Positions 18,401 to 26,030 of a stretch of DNA of 37,867 nucleotides are shown here, in pieces. The position numbers and the translations under genes were made by a program. The stretch is taken from assembly GCA_949293165.1 (NCBI GenBank), contig CASFCW010000010.1, positions 1 to 37,867 on the forward strand, given 5' to 3'. Below the pieces are notes generated by a model that did no database searches, had not been told where the DNA came from, and worked only from the letters and a program-made list of their open reading frames with translations. Every line of letters begins with the position of its first letter. Positions within the stretch are counted from its first letter, which is position 1. Origin of the DNA: an uncultured bacterium (lineage in GTDB: Bacteria; Bacillota; Clostridia; Oscillospirales; Oscillospiraceae).

Positions 18401-18690
18401 CTTGTTTCATAGTATAAAAGCTGTTGACATAAAAAGCAAGTGTTTTTTGTTTTTTTCCCCGGCTCAATTCCGGCAAAATCCTGCCTTTTCTGACTTTTTT
18501 CTGTTTTTTTGTGCCACAATTTGGTTGACAGAACGCTTTTTTATTTTTTATCGCACACCATCTTGCAGATTTTACAGCTTGAAAACACAAGATGTTGTGT
18601 CCGTATCAAATGTGGACAATTTTCCCTCCCATCCCTTCGTCATTTTGTGGAAATTTATTCCTCCCCCGGCCTTCCGCCTCCGTCTTTGCG
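18401..18690. other. AT-rich divergent spacer between mraZ and udg, no gene seen
   Basis: This is the main part of the only gene-free stretch longer than 300 bases (18341-18743). It is strikingly AT-rich with several T-runs on the plus strand. Inverted repeats include ACACAA/TTGTGT (18585-18590, 18595-18600) and CATCTTG/CAAGATG (18559-18565, 18588-18594), which share bases. A TTGACA at 18525-18530 reading plus has no convincing -10 after it. I find no credible open reading frame or recognised RNA. Confidence 0.5.
18411..18439 (-). promoter_or_regulatory. Putative mraZ/dcw promoter
   Basis: TTGCTT (18434-18439) and TATACT (18411-18416) are 17 bases apart on the minus strand, about 70 bases before the mraZ GTG. 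The -35 is weak, the -10 is 5 of 6. Position directly before the MraZ boxes supports it. Confidence 0.6.
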
Positions 18691-18719
18691 TTGCGAATTC
18701 CCCGGCCATATGCTACACT
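18691..18719 (+). promoter_or_regulatory. Putative udg-rsmF promoter
   Basis: TTGCGA (18691-18696), a 17-base spacer and TACACT (18714-18719) with a TGC extension directly before the -10. The predicted start near 18726 leaves a leader of about 18 bases with the GGAGG site in it. Confidence 0.6.
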
Positions 18720-18743
18720 GGTGCGGAGAGGAGGGATGCCCCT

Positions 18744-19316
18744 ATGCTGAGCTGGGATGAACTGGAAGCCAGGTGCCGGAGCTGCCAGGGCTGTGGTCTG
18801 GCGGACAGCCGTCAGTCCGTGGTGGTTGGGGTCGGCCCCAGGGACGCGGAAATTATGCTGGTGGGCGAGGGCCCCGGGCACCAGGAGGACGTCCAGGGCC
18901 TGCCCTTTGTGGGGCCGGCGGGGCGGCTGCTGGACGAGATGCTGGAGCTGATTGACCTCAGCCGGGAGCGGGACGTGTATATCACCAACCTGGTCAAGTG
19001 CCGTCCTCCCCAGAACCGGGACCCTCTCAACGAGGAGCAGGACGCCTGCATCGGCTATCTGCGCAACCAGGTGGCGCTGATCCGGCCCAAGATCATCGTC
19101 TGCCTGGGCCGCATTGCCGCCATGCGGCTGATTAAGCCCGACTACAAAATTACCCTGGAGCATGGGCAGTGGGTGGAAAAGGCCGGCGTCCACATGACCG
19201 CCATTTACCATCCCGCCGCTGTGCTCCGCGACCCCGGCCGCCGGCCGGAGGTATTTCAGGATCTCATGGGGCTGCGGGATAAAATCGCCGCCGTGTGTAC
19301 CCACACCCGCCTATAA
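18744..19316 (+). CDS. Type 4 uracil-DNA glycosylase
   Basis: Removes uracil from DNA at deaminated cytosines, starting base excision repair. The 190-residue protein from ATG 18744 (MLSWDELEARCRSC) has the family 4 layout: cluster ligands C11, C14, C86 and C102 for a [4Fe-4S] centre, the catalytic region GEGPGHQEDVQGLPFVGPAG, TNLVKCRPPQNR, and the C-terminal motif YHPAAVLRDP. The open frame extends far upstream without homology, so the internal ATG, preceded by GAGAGGAGGG, is chosen. An ATG at 18736 opens a five-codon out-of-frame ORF. rsmF follows after 31 bases and is probably cotranscribed. Confidence 0.92.
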   Translation: MLSWDELEARCRSCQGCGLADSRQSVVVGVGPRDAEIMLVGEGPGHQEDVQGLPFVGPAGRLLDEMLELIDLSRERDVYITNLVKCRPPQNRDPLNEEQDACIGYLRNQVALIRPKIIVCLGRIAAMRLIKPDYKITLEHGQWVEKAGVHMTAIYHPAAVLRDPGRRPEVFQDLMGLRDKIAAVCTHTRL

Positions 19317-19347
19317 CCCCTACTTCTGCGCCACAAGGGAGGAACCT

Positions 19348-20688
19348 ATGTTTCCCACAGAATTTCTGCACCGTCTAGAGCTTCAGCTGGGCCGGGAGGG
19401 GCTGGACGCCTTTCTCGCCGCCGCCCAGCGGCCCAGAGCTGTGGCCCTGCGGATCAACACCCTGAAAACCGACACCCCCCCTCCCCTGCCCCAGCTGGAG
19501 CTGGAGCCGGTGCCCTGGGCCGACCACGGGTATTACTACCGTCCCGACGCTCGTCCCGGCCTGTCCCCTTATCACGACGCGGGGCTATACTATCTCCAGG
19601 AGGCCAGCGCCATGGCCCCCGCCGGGCTGCTGGATGTCCGGCCGGGGATGCGGGTGCTGGATCTGTGCGCCGCCCCCGGGGGGAAATCCTCCCAGCTGGC
19701 CGCCCTGATGGAGGGGACGGGGCTGCTGGTGTCCAACGAAATTGACGGCAAGCGCTCGGTGATCCTGGGCCGGAACCTGGAGCGGATGGGGGCGGCCAAC
19801 GCCCTGGTGCTCAATGAGCATCCCCGCCGCCTGGCCCAGCGCTTTCCCGGCTTCTTCCACCGGATTCTGGTGGACGCCCCCTGCTCCGGGGAGGGCATGT
19901 TCCGCAAGGAGGAGGCCGCCTCCGTCCAGTGGAGCCAGGAGTCGGTGGAGATGTGCGCCCGGCGGCAGAAGGAGATCCTCTCCTCCGCCGCCGAGATGCT
20001 GGCCCCCGGCGGCCGGCTGGTCTACTCCACCTGCACCTTCGCCCCGGAGGAAAACGAGGGGGTCGTCGCAGACTTCATCCGCTCCCACCCCGATTTTTCC
20101 ATTCTGCCGGTGGACGCCCCCTGGTTCTCCCCCGGGCGGCCCGACTGGGTGCCCCAGCCCGTCCCCGGCCTGGAGCACACCCTGCGGCTCTGGCCCCATC
20201 TCCTCCGGGGGGAGGGGCACTTTGCCGCCGTGCTGACCCGCCAGGGGACCCATGTCCCGGCGGATTCACCCACGGAACCCGCCATCCCCCGGCCCGCCGA
20301 GCTGGCCCGGTTTTGTCAGGAGGCGGGCGTGTCCCTGCCGGAGGGCGCCCTGCTGGCCTTTGGCCGCAGCCTGTGGCTGGCCCCTCCCCAGCTCCCCGCC
20401 CTGAAGGGGCTGAAGGTGGTCCGGCCCGGTTTGGAGCTGGGCCAGCTGCTGAAAAACCGCTTCGAGCCCGCCCATGCCCTGGCCCTCTGGCTCCGCGGTG
20501 CCGGCTCCATGGCGGGCTTTTCCCAGGACAGCCCGGAAATCGCCGCCTACCTCTCCGGCGGCACCCTCCAAGGCCCGCAGACCGGCTGGACGCTGATCCA
20601 GGTGGACGGCCTGTCCCTGGGCTGGGCCAAGGGCAGCGGCGGTGTGCTGAAAAACCACTTTCCCAAGGGGCTGCGCCGCATGGGATAA
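19348..20688 (+). CDS. rsmF: RsmF-like rRNA (cytosine-C5)-methyltransferase
   Basis: A SAM-dependent RNA m5C methyltransferase of the NOL1/NOP2/Sun family, probably acting on 16S rRNA. Of 446 residues, the N-terminal part (to about 90) is the PUA-like/N1 region, followed by the SAM motif LDLCAAPGGKSS (105-116), the catalytic cysteine pair C179 (VDAPCSGEGMFRK) and C229 (YSTCTFAPEENE), and a C-terminal RsmF-type extension (from about 300) that binds RNA. The ATG has GGGAGGAA upstream. The exact base methylated cannot be told from sequence. It shares a bidirectional terminator with azlD. Confidence 0.9.
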   Translation: MFPTEFLHRLELQLGREGLDAFLAAAQRPRAVALRINTLKTDTPPPLPQLELEPVPWADHGYYYRPDARPGLSPYHDAGLYYLQEASAMAPAGLLDVRPGMRVLDLCAAPGGKSSQLAALMEGTGLLVSNEIDGKRSVILGRNLERMGAANALVLNEHPRRLAQRFPGFFHRILVDAPCSGEGMFRKEEAASVQWSQESVEMCARRQKEILSSAAEMLAPGGRLVYSTCTFAPEENEGVVADFIRSHPDFSILPVDAPWFSPGRPDWVPQPVPGLEHTLRLWPHLLRGEGHFAAVLTRQGTHVPADSPTEPAIPRPAELARFCQEAGVSLPEGALLAFGRSLWLAPPQLPALKGLKVVRPGLELGQLLKNRFEPAHALALWLRGAGSMAGFSQDSPEIAAYLSGGTLQGPQTGWTLIQVDGLSLGWAKGSGGVLKNHFPKGLRRMG

Positions 20689-20726
20689 AAAATCCGGAAG
20701 GGACCATGGTCCCTTCCGGATTTTTT
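20687..20726. terminator. Bidirectional terminator between rsmF and azlD
   Basis: A 40-base perfect palindrome: six As, a 13-base arm (20693-20705), a 2-base centre, the matching arm (20708-20720) and six Ts. It gives a U-tract in both directions and overlaps both stop codons by a base or two. Confidence 0.93.
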
Positions 20727-21094
20727 CACACAAATACCTGCTGCACCAGCACCATATAGAGGATCGTGCCCCCAAATATAGACAGCAAATTGTTCTTTTT
20801 CCACAGGTGCAGCACAACCACCAGCGCCACGGAGAGGAAGGCGGGCAGCCACTGGCCCAGGGAACCGGCCTCCAACAGGCGTGTGCCCAGATGCTCCAGG
20901 GCGGACAGGCTGTTGCGCAGGCAGTAGACGATAAGCATGGCGATAATGGCCGGGGGCAAAACCTTGCCCAGGTACAGCACCAGCTTGGGCGGGTGCTCCC
21001 CCCGGTCAAACAGGAGGAAGGGCAGTGCCCGGGTGAGAAAGGTGACCACCGACATCACCAGGATGGACGCGATGGCCTGGGCAGGCGTCAGCAT
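20726..21094 (-). CDS. azlD: Branched-chain amino acid transport protein AzlD
   Basis: The small subunit of the AzlCD exporter for branched-chain and related amino acids. From ATG 21092-21094 (MLTPAQAIASILVMS), with AAGGAGG upstream, it has 122 residues and about four membrane helices, including the family region TRALPFLLFDRGEHP. The open frame extends 63 codons upstream into azlC in another frame and is not used. It overlaps the azlC stop by seven bases, indicating translational coupling. Confidence 0.92.
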   Translation of the reverse strand: MLTPAQAIASILVMSVVTFLTRALPFLLFDRGEHPPKLVLYLGKVLPPAIIAMLIVYCLRNSLSALEHLGTRLLEAGSLGQWLPAFLSVALVVVLHLWKKNNLLSIFGGTILYMVLVQQVFV

Positions 21095-21810
21095 ACGTTT
21101 TCCTCCTTCCTTTCTTCCACCGCCGCCGCGGTGTCGTCCAGGCGGCTGCGCTGGCTCAGCAGCACCACCACAATGATGGCCAGGGCGGGCAGCAGCATGT
21201 TGTCCACCCCCACCGCCGTCATGCACAGCAGGGTGACCACCGCCCCCAGAATGGCGGGGATGTGGCTGCGGTAGGTTTTCCACTGCTCCACCGCGATGAC
21301 CACGAACAGGGCGGTCATGGCAAAATCAATCCCCGTGGTATCCACCGGCAGCAGCGCCCCCGCCACCGCCCCCAGCACGGAGCCCAGAATCCAGTAGGAG
21401 TGGTTGAGCATGGCAATGGCAAAGTAGAAGTTCCGGGGGTCCACACCGGCGGGGGCCTGGGCCGAGCTGAGCAGGGCATAGGTCTCGTCGGTGAGGGAGA
21501 AAATCATATAGCCCTTCCGCGGGCCCATCCCCCGGAATTTCTCCAGCATGGACAGGCCGTACACCAGGTGGCGGAAGTTAATCAGCAGGGTCATCAGCGC
21601 CACCGTGCCCAGGGTGGCGCAGGTGGACAGCAGCTCCACCCCCAGGTACTGGCCCGACCCGGCATAGATGGTCACGCTCATAAAAAAGGCCCACAGGGCG
21701 TTGTAGCCCACGGCCTGCAGCATAAAGCCGAAGGCCATCCCGATGGCCAGGTAGCCCATCAGCACAGGCACGGTCACAGGAAAGGCGGCCGAAAGGGTTT
21801 TTCGATCCAT
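21088..21810 (-). CDS. azlC: Branched-chain amino acid permease AzlC
   Basis: The large subunit of the AzlCD amino-acid exporter. From ATG 21808-21810 (MDRKTLSAAFPVTVPV) it has 240 residues and seven or so membrane helices, with the family motifs MGYLAIGMAFGFML, YAGSGQYLGVELL and FRHLVYGLSM. GGAGG lies about ten bases upstream. No clear promoter was found in the 96 bases before it; two hairpins lie there, so it may be read through from the carboxypeptidase gene or have an atypical promoter. In other species AzlCD gives resistance to toxic leucine analogues. Confidence 0.92.
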   Translation of the reverse strand: MDRKTLSAAFPVTVPVLMGYLAIGMAFGFMLQAVGYNALWAFFMSVTIYAGSGQYLGVELLSTCATLGTVALMTLLINFRHLVYGLSMLEKFRGMGPRKGYMIFSLTDETYALLSSAQAPAGVDPRNFYFAIAMLNHSYWILGSVLGAVAGALLPVDTTGIDFAMTALFVVIAVEQWKTYRSHIPAILGAVVTLLCMTAVGVDNMLLPALAIIVVVLLSQRSRLDDTAAAVEERKEENVC

Positions 21811-21837
21811 CTCCACATACCTCCAGACAACAAAGCT

Positions 21838-21894
21838 GCCCCATGTGGGGCGGACAGAACGCTGTGCCCGCGATGCATGTCTCGCGGGCACAGC
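21838..21894 (-). other. Two hairpins between carboxypeptidase gene and azlC
   Basis: GCTGTGCCCGCGA (21861-21873) pairs perfectly with 21882-21894, a 13-bp stem with an 8-base loop; GCCCC/GGGGC (21838-21842, 21847-21851) follows on the minus strand and is trailed by the T-rich TTTGTTGTC. Together they may terminate or attenuate transcription leaving the carboxypeptidase gene; neither has a classical U-tract. Confidence 0.5.
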
Positions 21895-21906
21895 GCCGTT
21901 TGTTTC

Positions 21907-23271
21907 TTATCTTCTTCTGCCGCTGTAGCGTCCCCTGCGGCCGCCGCCCACGCCGGAATAGTGCCGGCGGCGCTTGCGGAACACCAGGACCCGCAGCAGC
22001 ACAACCACCACAATCAACAGGATGATGGCCAGGATCAGCTTCACCCCGGAGCTGCGGAAGAAATTCTCAATCTGGTTCAGCCGGTACAGCAGCTCCGACC
22101 GCTCCACCGAGGTCACCGCCACCAGGTCCACCGTGCCGTAGACCTCGCCCTCGTAGGACAGGGTCATGGTGCCCAGCACATCGCCCTCGGCCACCGGCGC
22201 CTCCACCGTGTCGGAGAAGCGGTTGATCTCCCGCTCCATCTGGCTCAAATCCACATCCTTGGGCAGGGTGCGAGTGATGGTGCCGCTGGGCTTGAGCATC
22301 ACCTGGTCGGTCTCGCTGGAAAGGGTCACCGTTACAGAGGTCACCGGGTCGCTGTCCTCGGAGATGGTGGTGCGGCGGAAATTATCAAAGCCCCAGTCCA
22401 GCAGGTGGATGGTGTCCAGGAAATGCCACCGCTTCACAGTGCCGTCGTCCTGCACCTCAATTTCCGCGCCCAGCACCACGGAGATCAGATAGTTGTTCTC
22501 GTCCTCCGCCGCCTGCACCAGGCAGGAGCCGGACTCCTCGGTGCTGCCGGTCTTGCCGCCGATGCCCTTGTCTAAGTACAGATACCCCAGGTAGGTCCAG
22601 TTGGACACCAGGCCGTTGGTGTTGCGGACGATGCGCTTGGTCTCCGTCTTGTTGGTGGGGGGAATCTCGTAGTTGGGCTTGGAGATGATGGTGCGGAACA
22701 GGTCGTACTCCATAGCCGCCTTCATAAACAGGCTGATATCGTAGGCGGTGGTGTAGTGGTCATCGTCATGCAGGCCGTTGGGATTGACAAAGTGGGTGCC
22801 CTGGCAGCCCAGCTCCTGAGCCCGCTGGTTCATCCGCTCCACAAAGGCGGCCTCGGTACCGCCCACCGTCTCGGCCAGGATCTTGGCCGCCTCGTTGGCG
22901 GAGGGAAGCAGCAGGCAGTACAGCAGCTGCTCCACCGTCAGCACCTCCCCCTCCTTAATCCCCGCGGTAGAGCTGTCCCAGGGGATGTCCACCGCCTGGG
23001 CGGAGGCGGTAACAGGGGTGTCGGCGGTCAGCTGGCCCGCGTCGATGGCCTCCAGCACCAGCAGGGCGGTCATCACCTTGGTGATACTGGCGGGATAGGC
23101 CTTGGCGTAGGCATCCTTCTCGTACAAAACCTCATCGTGGGCGGCGTCCACCAGGATGGCGTTGCGGCAGTTCAGCTCCGGGTCTTCCAGGGCAAAGCCC
23201 GTCACCGGCATAAACACGGACAATACCACCGACACAACCAAAGCAAATATCAGCATGCGTGTTTTTTTCAT
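21907..23271 (-). CDS. D-alanyl-D-alanine carboxypeptidase (PBP5/DacF family)
   Basis: Trims the terminal D-Ala from peptidoglycan stem peptides outside the membrane. From ATG 23269-23271 (MKKTRMLIFALVVSVVL) it has 454 residues: a signal peptide to about residue 28, the S11 peptidase motifs S62-I-T-K65, S124-A-N126 and K240-T-G, then a PBP5 C-terminal beta domain (about 290-390), a membrane helix (about 403-427) and an Arg/Gly-rich tail. The C-terminal helix is a full transmembrane segment rather than the amphipathic anchor of E. coli PBP5. The gene is transcribed against comEA from a face-to-face promoter. Confidence 0.95.
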   Translation of the reverse strand: MKKTRMLIFALVVSVVLSVFMPVTGFALEDPELNCRNAILVDAAHDEVLYEKDAYAKAYPASITKVMTALLVLEAIDAGQLTADTPVTASAQAVDIPWDSSTAGIKEGEVLTVEQLLYCLLLPSANEAAKILAETVGGTEAAFVERMNQRAQELGCQGTHFVNPNGLHDDDHYTTAYDISLFMKAAMEYDLFRTIISKPNYEIPPTNKTETKRIVRNTNGLVSNWTYLGYLYLDKGIGGKTGSTEESGSCLVQAAEDENNYLISVVLGAEIEVQDDGTVKRWHFLDTIHLLDWGFDNFRRTTISEDSDPVTSVTVTLSSETDQVMLKPSGTITRTLPKDVDLSQMEREINRFSDTVEAPVAEGDVLGTMTLSYEGEVYGTVDLVAVTSVERSELLYRLNQIENFFRSSGVKLILAIILLIVVVVLLRVLVFRKRRRHYSGVGGGRRGRYSGRRR

Positions 23272-23291
23272 TAGGAAATTCTCCTCAGATG

Positions 23292-23300
23292 TGCTATAAT
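23292..23300 (+). promoter_or_regulatory. Putative comEA promoter (extended -10 only)
   Basis: TGTGC followed by TATAAT (23295-23300) on the plus strand. No recognisable -35 lies 16-18 bases upstream, so it would depend on the TG extension. Predicted start near 23307, inside the leader of the opposite gene. Confidence 0.5.
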
Positions 23301-23320
23301 AGGGTGCGGAAATGGGGGGT

Positions 23321-23347
23321 GGGGAACGTCGGTTCCCCAAAAACCGA
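23321..23347. other. Competing hairpins in the shared leader
   Basis: GGGGAAC/GTTCCCC (23321-23327, 23332-23338) and TCGGTT/AACCGA (23329-23334, 23342-23347) share bases 23332-23334, so only one can form at a time. Both lie in the segment predicted to be transcribed in both directions. Confidence 0.5.
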
Positions 23348-23357
23348 TACACCGGCT

Positions 23358-23386
23358 ATTATAGCAAACCAAATCCGTTCCCGCAA
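23358..23386 (-). promoter_or_regulatory. Carboxypeptidase gene promoter
   Basis: TTGCGG (23381-23386), 17 bases, then TATAAT (23358-23363) with a TGC extension on the minus strand. Predicted start near 23351, leaving a leader of about 80 bases. Confidence 0.78.
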
Positions 23387-23404
23387 GCGTTAGGAGGAAG
23401 AAAA

Positions 23405-23794
23405 ATGAGAAGACTGTCCCGCCTGGAATGGGTTGTCCTGCTGGCGACGGTGGTTTTCCTCTCCTTTACCGCCGGCTGGTTCCTGCGCGCCGCCACCATC
23501 CCCCACACCTATGTGACCACCGCCCACAGCCCCGCCCCATCCGATGGCGGGGCCTCCTCCGACCCGTCCCACGCCACGGACGGCCTGCTGGAGGGGGAGC
23601 GGATCTCCATTAACCGGGCCGACCTTTACGACCTGGACCGGCTGCCCGGCATCGGCCAGGTGAAGGCCCAGGCCATCCTGGATTACCGGGCGGAGCACGG
23701 CCCGTTCCAAACCACGGATCAGCTTTTAGAGGTTTCCGGCATCGGGGAGGCCACGCTGGAGCAGATCCTGCCCTACATAACCCTGGACGAATAA
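23405..23794 (+). CDS. comEA: ComEA-like helix-hairpin-helix protein
   Basis: A membrane-anchored DNA-binding protein of the ComEA family, which captures DNA during uptake in competent bacteria. From ATG 23405 (MRRLSRLEWVVLLATVV), preceded by TAGGAGGAAG, it has 129 residues: one N-terminal membrane helix (about 7-29), a Pro/Ser-rich linker, and a tandem HhH domain (about 66-126; SINRADLYDLDRLPGIGQVK and SGIGEATLEQILPYI). It lacks the SLBB domain of longer ComEA proteins. It lies 13 bases before a response-regulator gene and is probably cotranscribed with it. No comEB/EC genes adjoin it, so uptake function is not shown. Confidence 0.85.
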   Translation: MRRLSRLEWVVLLATVVFLSFTAGWFLRAATIPHTYVTTAHSPAPSDGGASSDPSHATDGLLEGERISINRADLYDLDRLPGIGQVKAQAILDYRAEHGPFQTTDQLLEVSGIGEATLEQILPYITLDE

Positions 23795-23807
23795 GGAGTT
23801 TCATATC

Positions 23808-24518
23808 ATGGCGAAAATTCTGGTGGTAGATGACGAGCAAGTTCTGGTGAAGGGGATTACCTTCAACCTGAAAAACGAGGGGTATCAGGTGGAAACCGGA
23901 TATGACGGGGAGGAAGCGGTGGAGCTGGCCCGGGAGGGCAACTTCGACCTGCTGATTCTGGATGTCATGATGCCGAAAATCGACGGTCTGCAAGCCTGTA
24001 TGCGGATTCGGGAATTTTCCAACGTGCCCATTATCATGCTCACCGCCCGCAGCGAGGATACCGACAAGATCATCGGCTTTGAGTGCGGCGCTGACGACTA
24101 CATTACAAAGCCCTTCAACATCCTGGAGCTGAAGGCCCGGGTGCGGGCCCTGCTGCGCCGTTCCGGCGCCTCCGTCCAGCGCCAGGCCGACCAGCAGCCC
24201 CTGGTTATCGGCCACATCCGTCTGGACCCCAGCGAGCGCTCCGCCTGGAAGGACGGGCAGAGCGTGGAGCTCACCGCCAAGGAATTCGACCTGATGGAGC
24301 TGCTGATGCGCAATCCCGGCCGGGTATACAGCCGGGAGAATCTGCTGAACGTGGTGTGGGGCTACGAGTATATCGGGGACTACCGCACGGTGGACGTGCA
24401 TGTCCGCCGCCTGCGGGAAAAGCTGGAGCTGGACCCCGCCAATCCGGAATATATCCGCACCAAGTGGGGCGTGGGCTACTATCTGAACAACCGCGCCGGA
24501 GGGGAAAAGAAAGAATGA
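23808..24518 (+). CDS. OmpR/PhoB-family response regulator
   Basis: A DNA-binding response regulator of 236 residues. The receiver domain (1-120) has the acidic pocket D9-D10, phosphoacceptor D52 (LILDVMMPKIDG), T79 and K101 (YITKPF). The winged-helix output domain (about 135-230) has the typical LTAKEFDLMELLMRNPGRVYS and VDVHVRRLREKLE. Overall it resembles WalR/PhoP-type regulators, which in Firmicutes control cell-wall genes or phosphate; which of these applies is not decided. It is followed by its kinase after 24 bases. Confidence 0.93.
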   Translation: MAKILVVDDEQVLVKGITFNLKNEGYQVETGYDGEEAVELAREGNFDLLILDVMMPKIDGLQACMRIREFSNVPIIMLTARSEDTDKIIGFECGADDYITKPFNILELKARVRALLRRSGASVQRQADQQPLVIGHIRLDPSERSAWKDGQSVELTAKEFDLMELLMRNPGRVYSRENLLNVVWGYEYIGDYRTVDVHVRRLREKLELDPANPEYIRTKWGVGYYLNNRAGGEKKE

Positions 24519-24542
24519 TCCCAGGAAAGGAGGCGCCCGGCC

Positions 24543-26030
24543 TTGGATAGCCGCAGCACCGGGGGCAGCCAGCGCAGGATTCCCTTCTTCTCCCGCCTTC
24601 AGATCAAGTACGCCATGAGCTATCTGGCTATTCTGGGGGCGGTGCTGGTCCTGCTGAACACCTACCCCCTCATCGCCGCTCAAAATCTGATTTTCACCTC
24701 CAAGCGGGACTCCCTGAAAAGCCAGGCGTCGGTGATGGCCTCCGCCCTGATGGAGCTGGAATCCCTCAACTCCGACCAGGTATCCCGGGTGATGACCATG
24801 CTGGACAGCGCCGGCCTGAGCCACGTCCTGGTCACCGACCCCGGCGGCCGGATCTTGTACGACAGCTCAGTCCCCGCCCAGGAGGAGGAAGAGGACGACA
24901 ACCAGCAGTCCCAGCAGGAGCGGTACGCCCTGCTCCAGGAGGTGGTCCTGGCCCTGGAAAACCACAACGTGGTCTTTTCCCAATACCAGGACGGCTGTTT
25001 TCTCTCCACCGCCGCCTGCCCCATCGTGTACCGGGGCATGATTATCGGCGCCATCTACCTCTCCGAGGAGGACGCCGACCAGGGCGCGCTGCTGATGAAC
25101 CTGCAGCAGAACCTCCGCTCCATCTCCCTGGTGCTGGTGATTTTCGCTTTGTCCATCAGCGCCTTCTTCTCCAAGGTGCTTACCGCCCGGATGCGGGCGC
25201 TGCTGAGCGCCATCCGCATCGTGGGGGAGGGGGAATACGGCCACCGGCTCCAGCCCACCGGCCGGGATGAGCTGGCCCAGCTGGCCCAGGAATTCAACCA
25301 GCTTACCGACCGGCTGCAAACCACCGAGGAGGTGCGCCGCCGCTTTGTCTCCGACGCCTCCCACGAGCTGAAAACCCCCCTGGCCTCCATCCGCCTGCTG
25401 GCCGATTCCATCTTGCAGAATCAGGAGATGGACCCGGACACTGTCCGGGACTTTGTATCGGATATCGGTTCGGAGGCCGAACGCCTGACCCGCATCACCG
25501 AGCACCTGCTTGCCCTCACCCGGCTGGACAGCCTGCCGGTGGGCAATACCCAGGTAGTGGATTTGGCCCACGTGGCCCAGCGGGCGGCGTCCATGCTGGC
25601 CCCTGTGGCGGACGCGGCCCAGGTGGAGGTGGCGCTGGAATGGAAGCCCGGATGTACCCTGCGCTGCACCGAGGACGACCTGTACCAAATCTGCTTCAAT
25701 TTGATTGAAAACGCCATTAAGTATAATTTCCCCGGCGGCCGGGTGGTGGTCTCCGTCACCCGGGATGGGGACCAGGTGCTGCTGGAGGTGGCGGACACCG
25801 GCGTAGGCATTCCCGAGGAGGAGCTGCCCAAGGTGTTCAACCGGTTTTACCGGGTGGACAAGGCCCGTTCCCGGGCCGCGGGCGGCACCGGGCTGGGTCT
25901 GTCCATCGTCCGGGACACTGTCCGCCGCCACGGCGGATGGGTTACCGCCAGCCGCCGTCAGGGCGGGGGCAGCGTATTCTCTGCGGGCTTCCCCTATGAA
26001 GCCAGGGAGTCGGGAGGTGACGGGACATGA
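24543..26030 (+). CDS. Sensor histidine kinase
   Basis: The partner kinase of the preceding regulator, 495 residues. The start is a TTG at 24543 nine bases after GGAGG. A membrane helix (about 23-46), an extracytoplasmic sensor region (47-190, with an acidic QEEEEDDNQQSQQE loop) and a second helix (about 192-211) are followed by HAMP (212-264), the HisKA motif with H274 (SHELKTPLASIRLL), and the ATPase boxes N390 (NLIENAIKYN), DTGVGIP (418-424) and GTGLGLS (448-454). Topology is that of PhoR/WalK-class kinases but without a visible PAS domain. Its stop overlaps the GerMN lipoprotein start. Confidence 0.94.
   Translation: MDSRSTGGSQRRIPFFSRLQIKYAMSYLAILGAVLVLLNTYPLIAAQNLIFTSKRDSLKSQASVMASALMELESLNSDQVSRVMTMLDSAGLSHVLVTDPGGRILYDSSVPAQEEEEDDNQQSQQERYALLQEVVLALENHNVVFSQYQDGCFLSTAACPIVYRGMIIGAIYLSEEDADQGALLMNLQQNLRSISLVLVIFALSISAFFSKVLTARMRALLSAIRIVGEGEYGHRLQPTGRDELAQLAQEFNQLTDRLQTTEEVRRRFVSDASHELKTPLASIRLLADSILQNQEMDPDTVRDFVSDIGSEAERLTRITEHLLALTRLDSLPVGNTQVVDLAHVAQRAASMLAPVADAAQVEVALEWKPGCTLRCTEDDLYQICFNLIENAIKYNFPGGRVVVSVTRDGDQVLLEVADTGVGIPEEELPKVFNRFYRVDKARSRAAGGTGLGLSIVRDTVRRHGGWVTASRRQGGGSVFSAGFPYEARESGGDGT

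Noticed and set aside
18611..18619. DnaA box (TGTGGACAA) near mraZ
   Set aside because: Only one near-match plus a poorer neighbour at about 18646; no cluster and no replication genes nearby, so chance occurrence is more likely.
18282..18743. 154-codon upstream extension of the uracil-DNA glycosylase frame
   Set aside because: It covers the mraZ start, the dcw promoter and AT-rich spacer; the translation is unrelated to the family and a proper ribosome binding site precedes the internal ATG.
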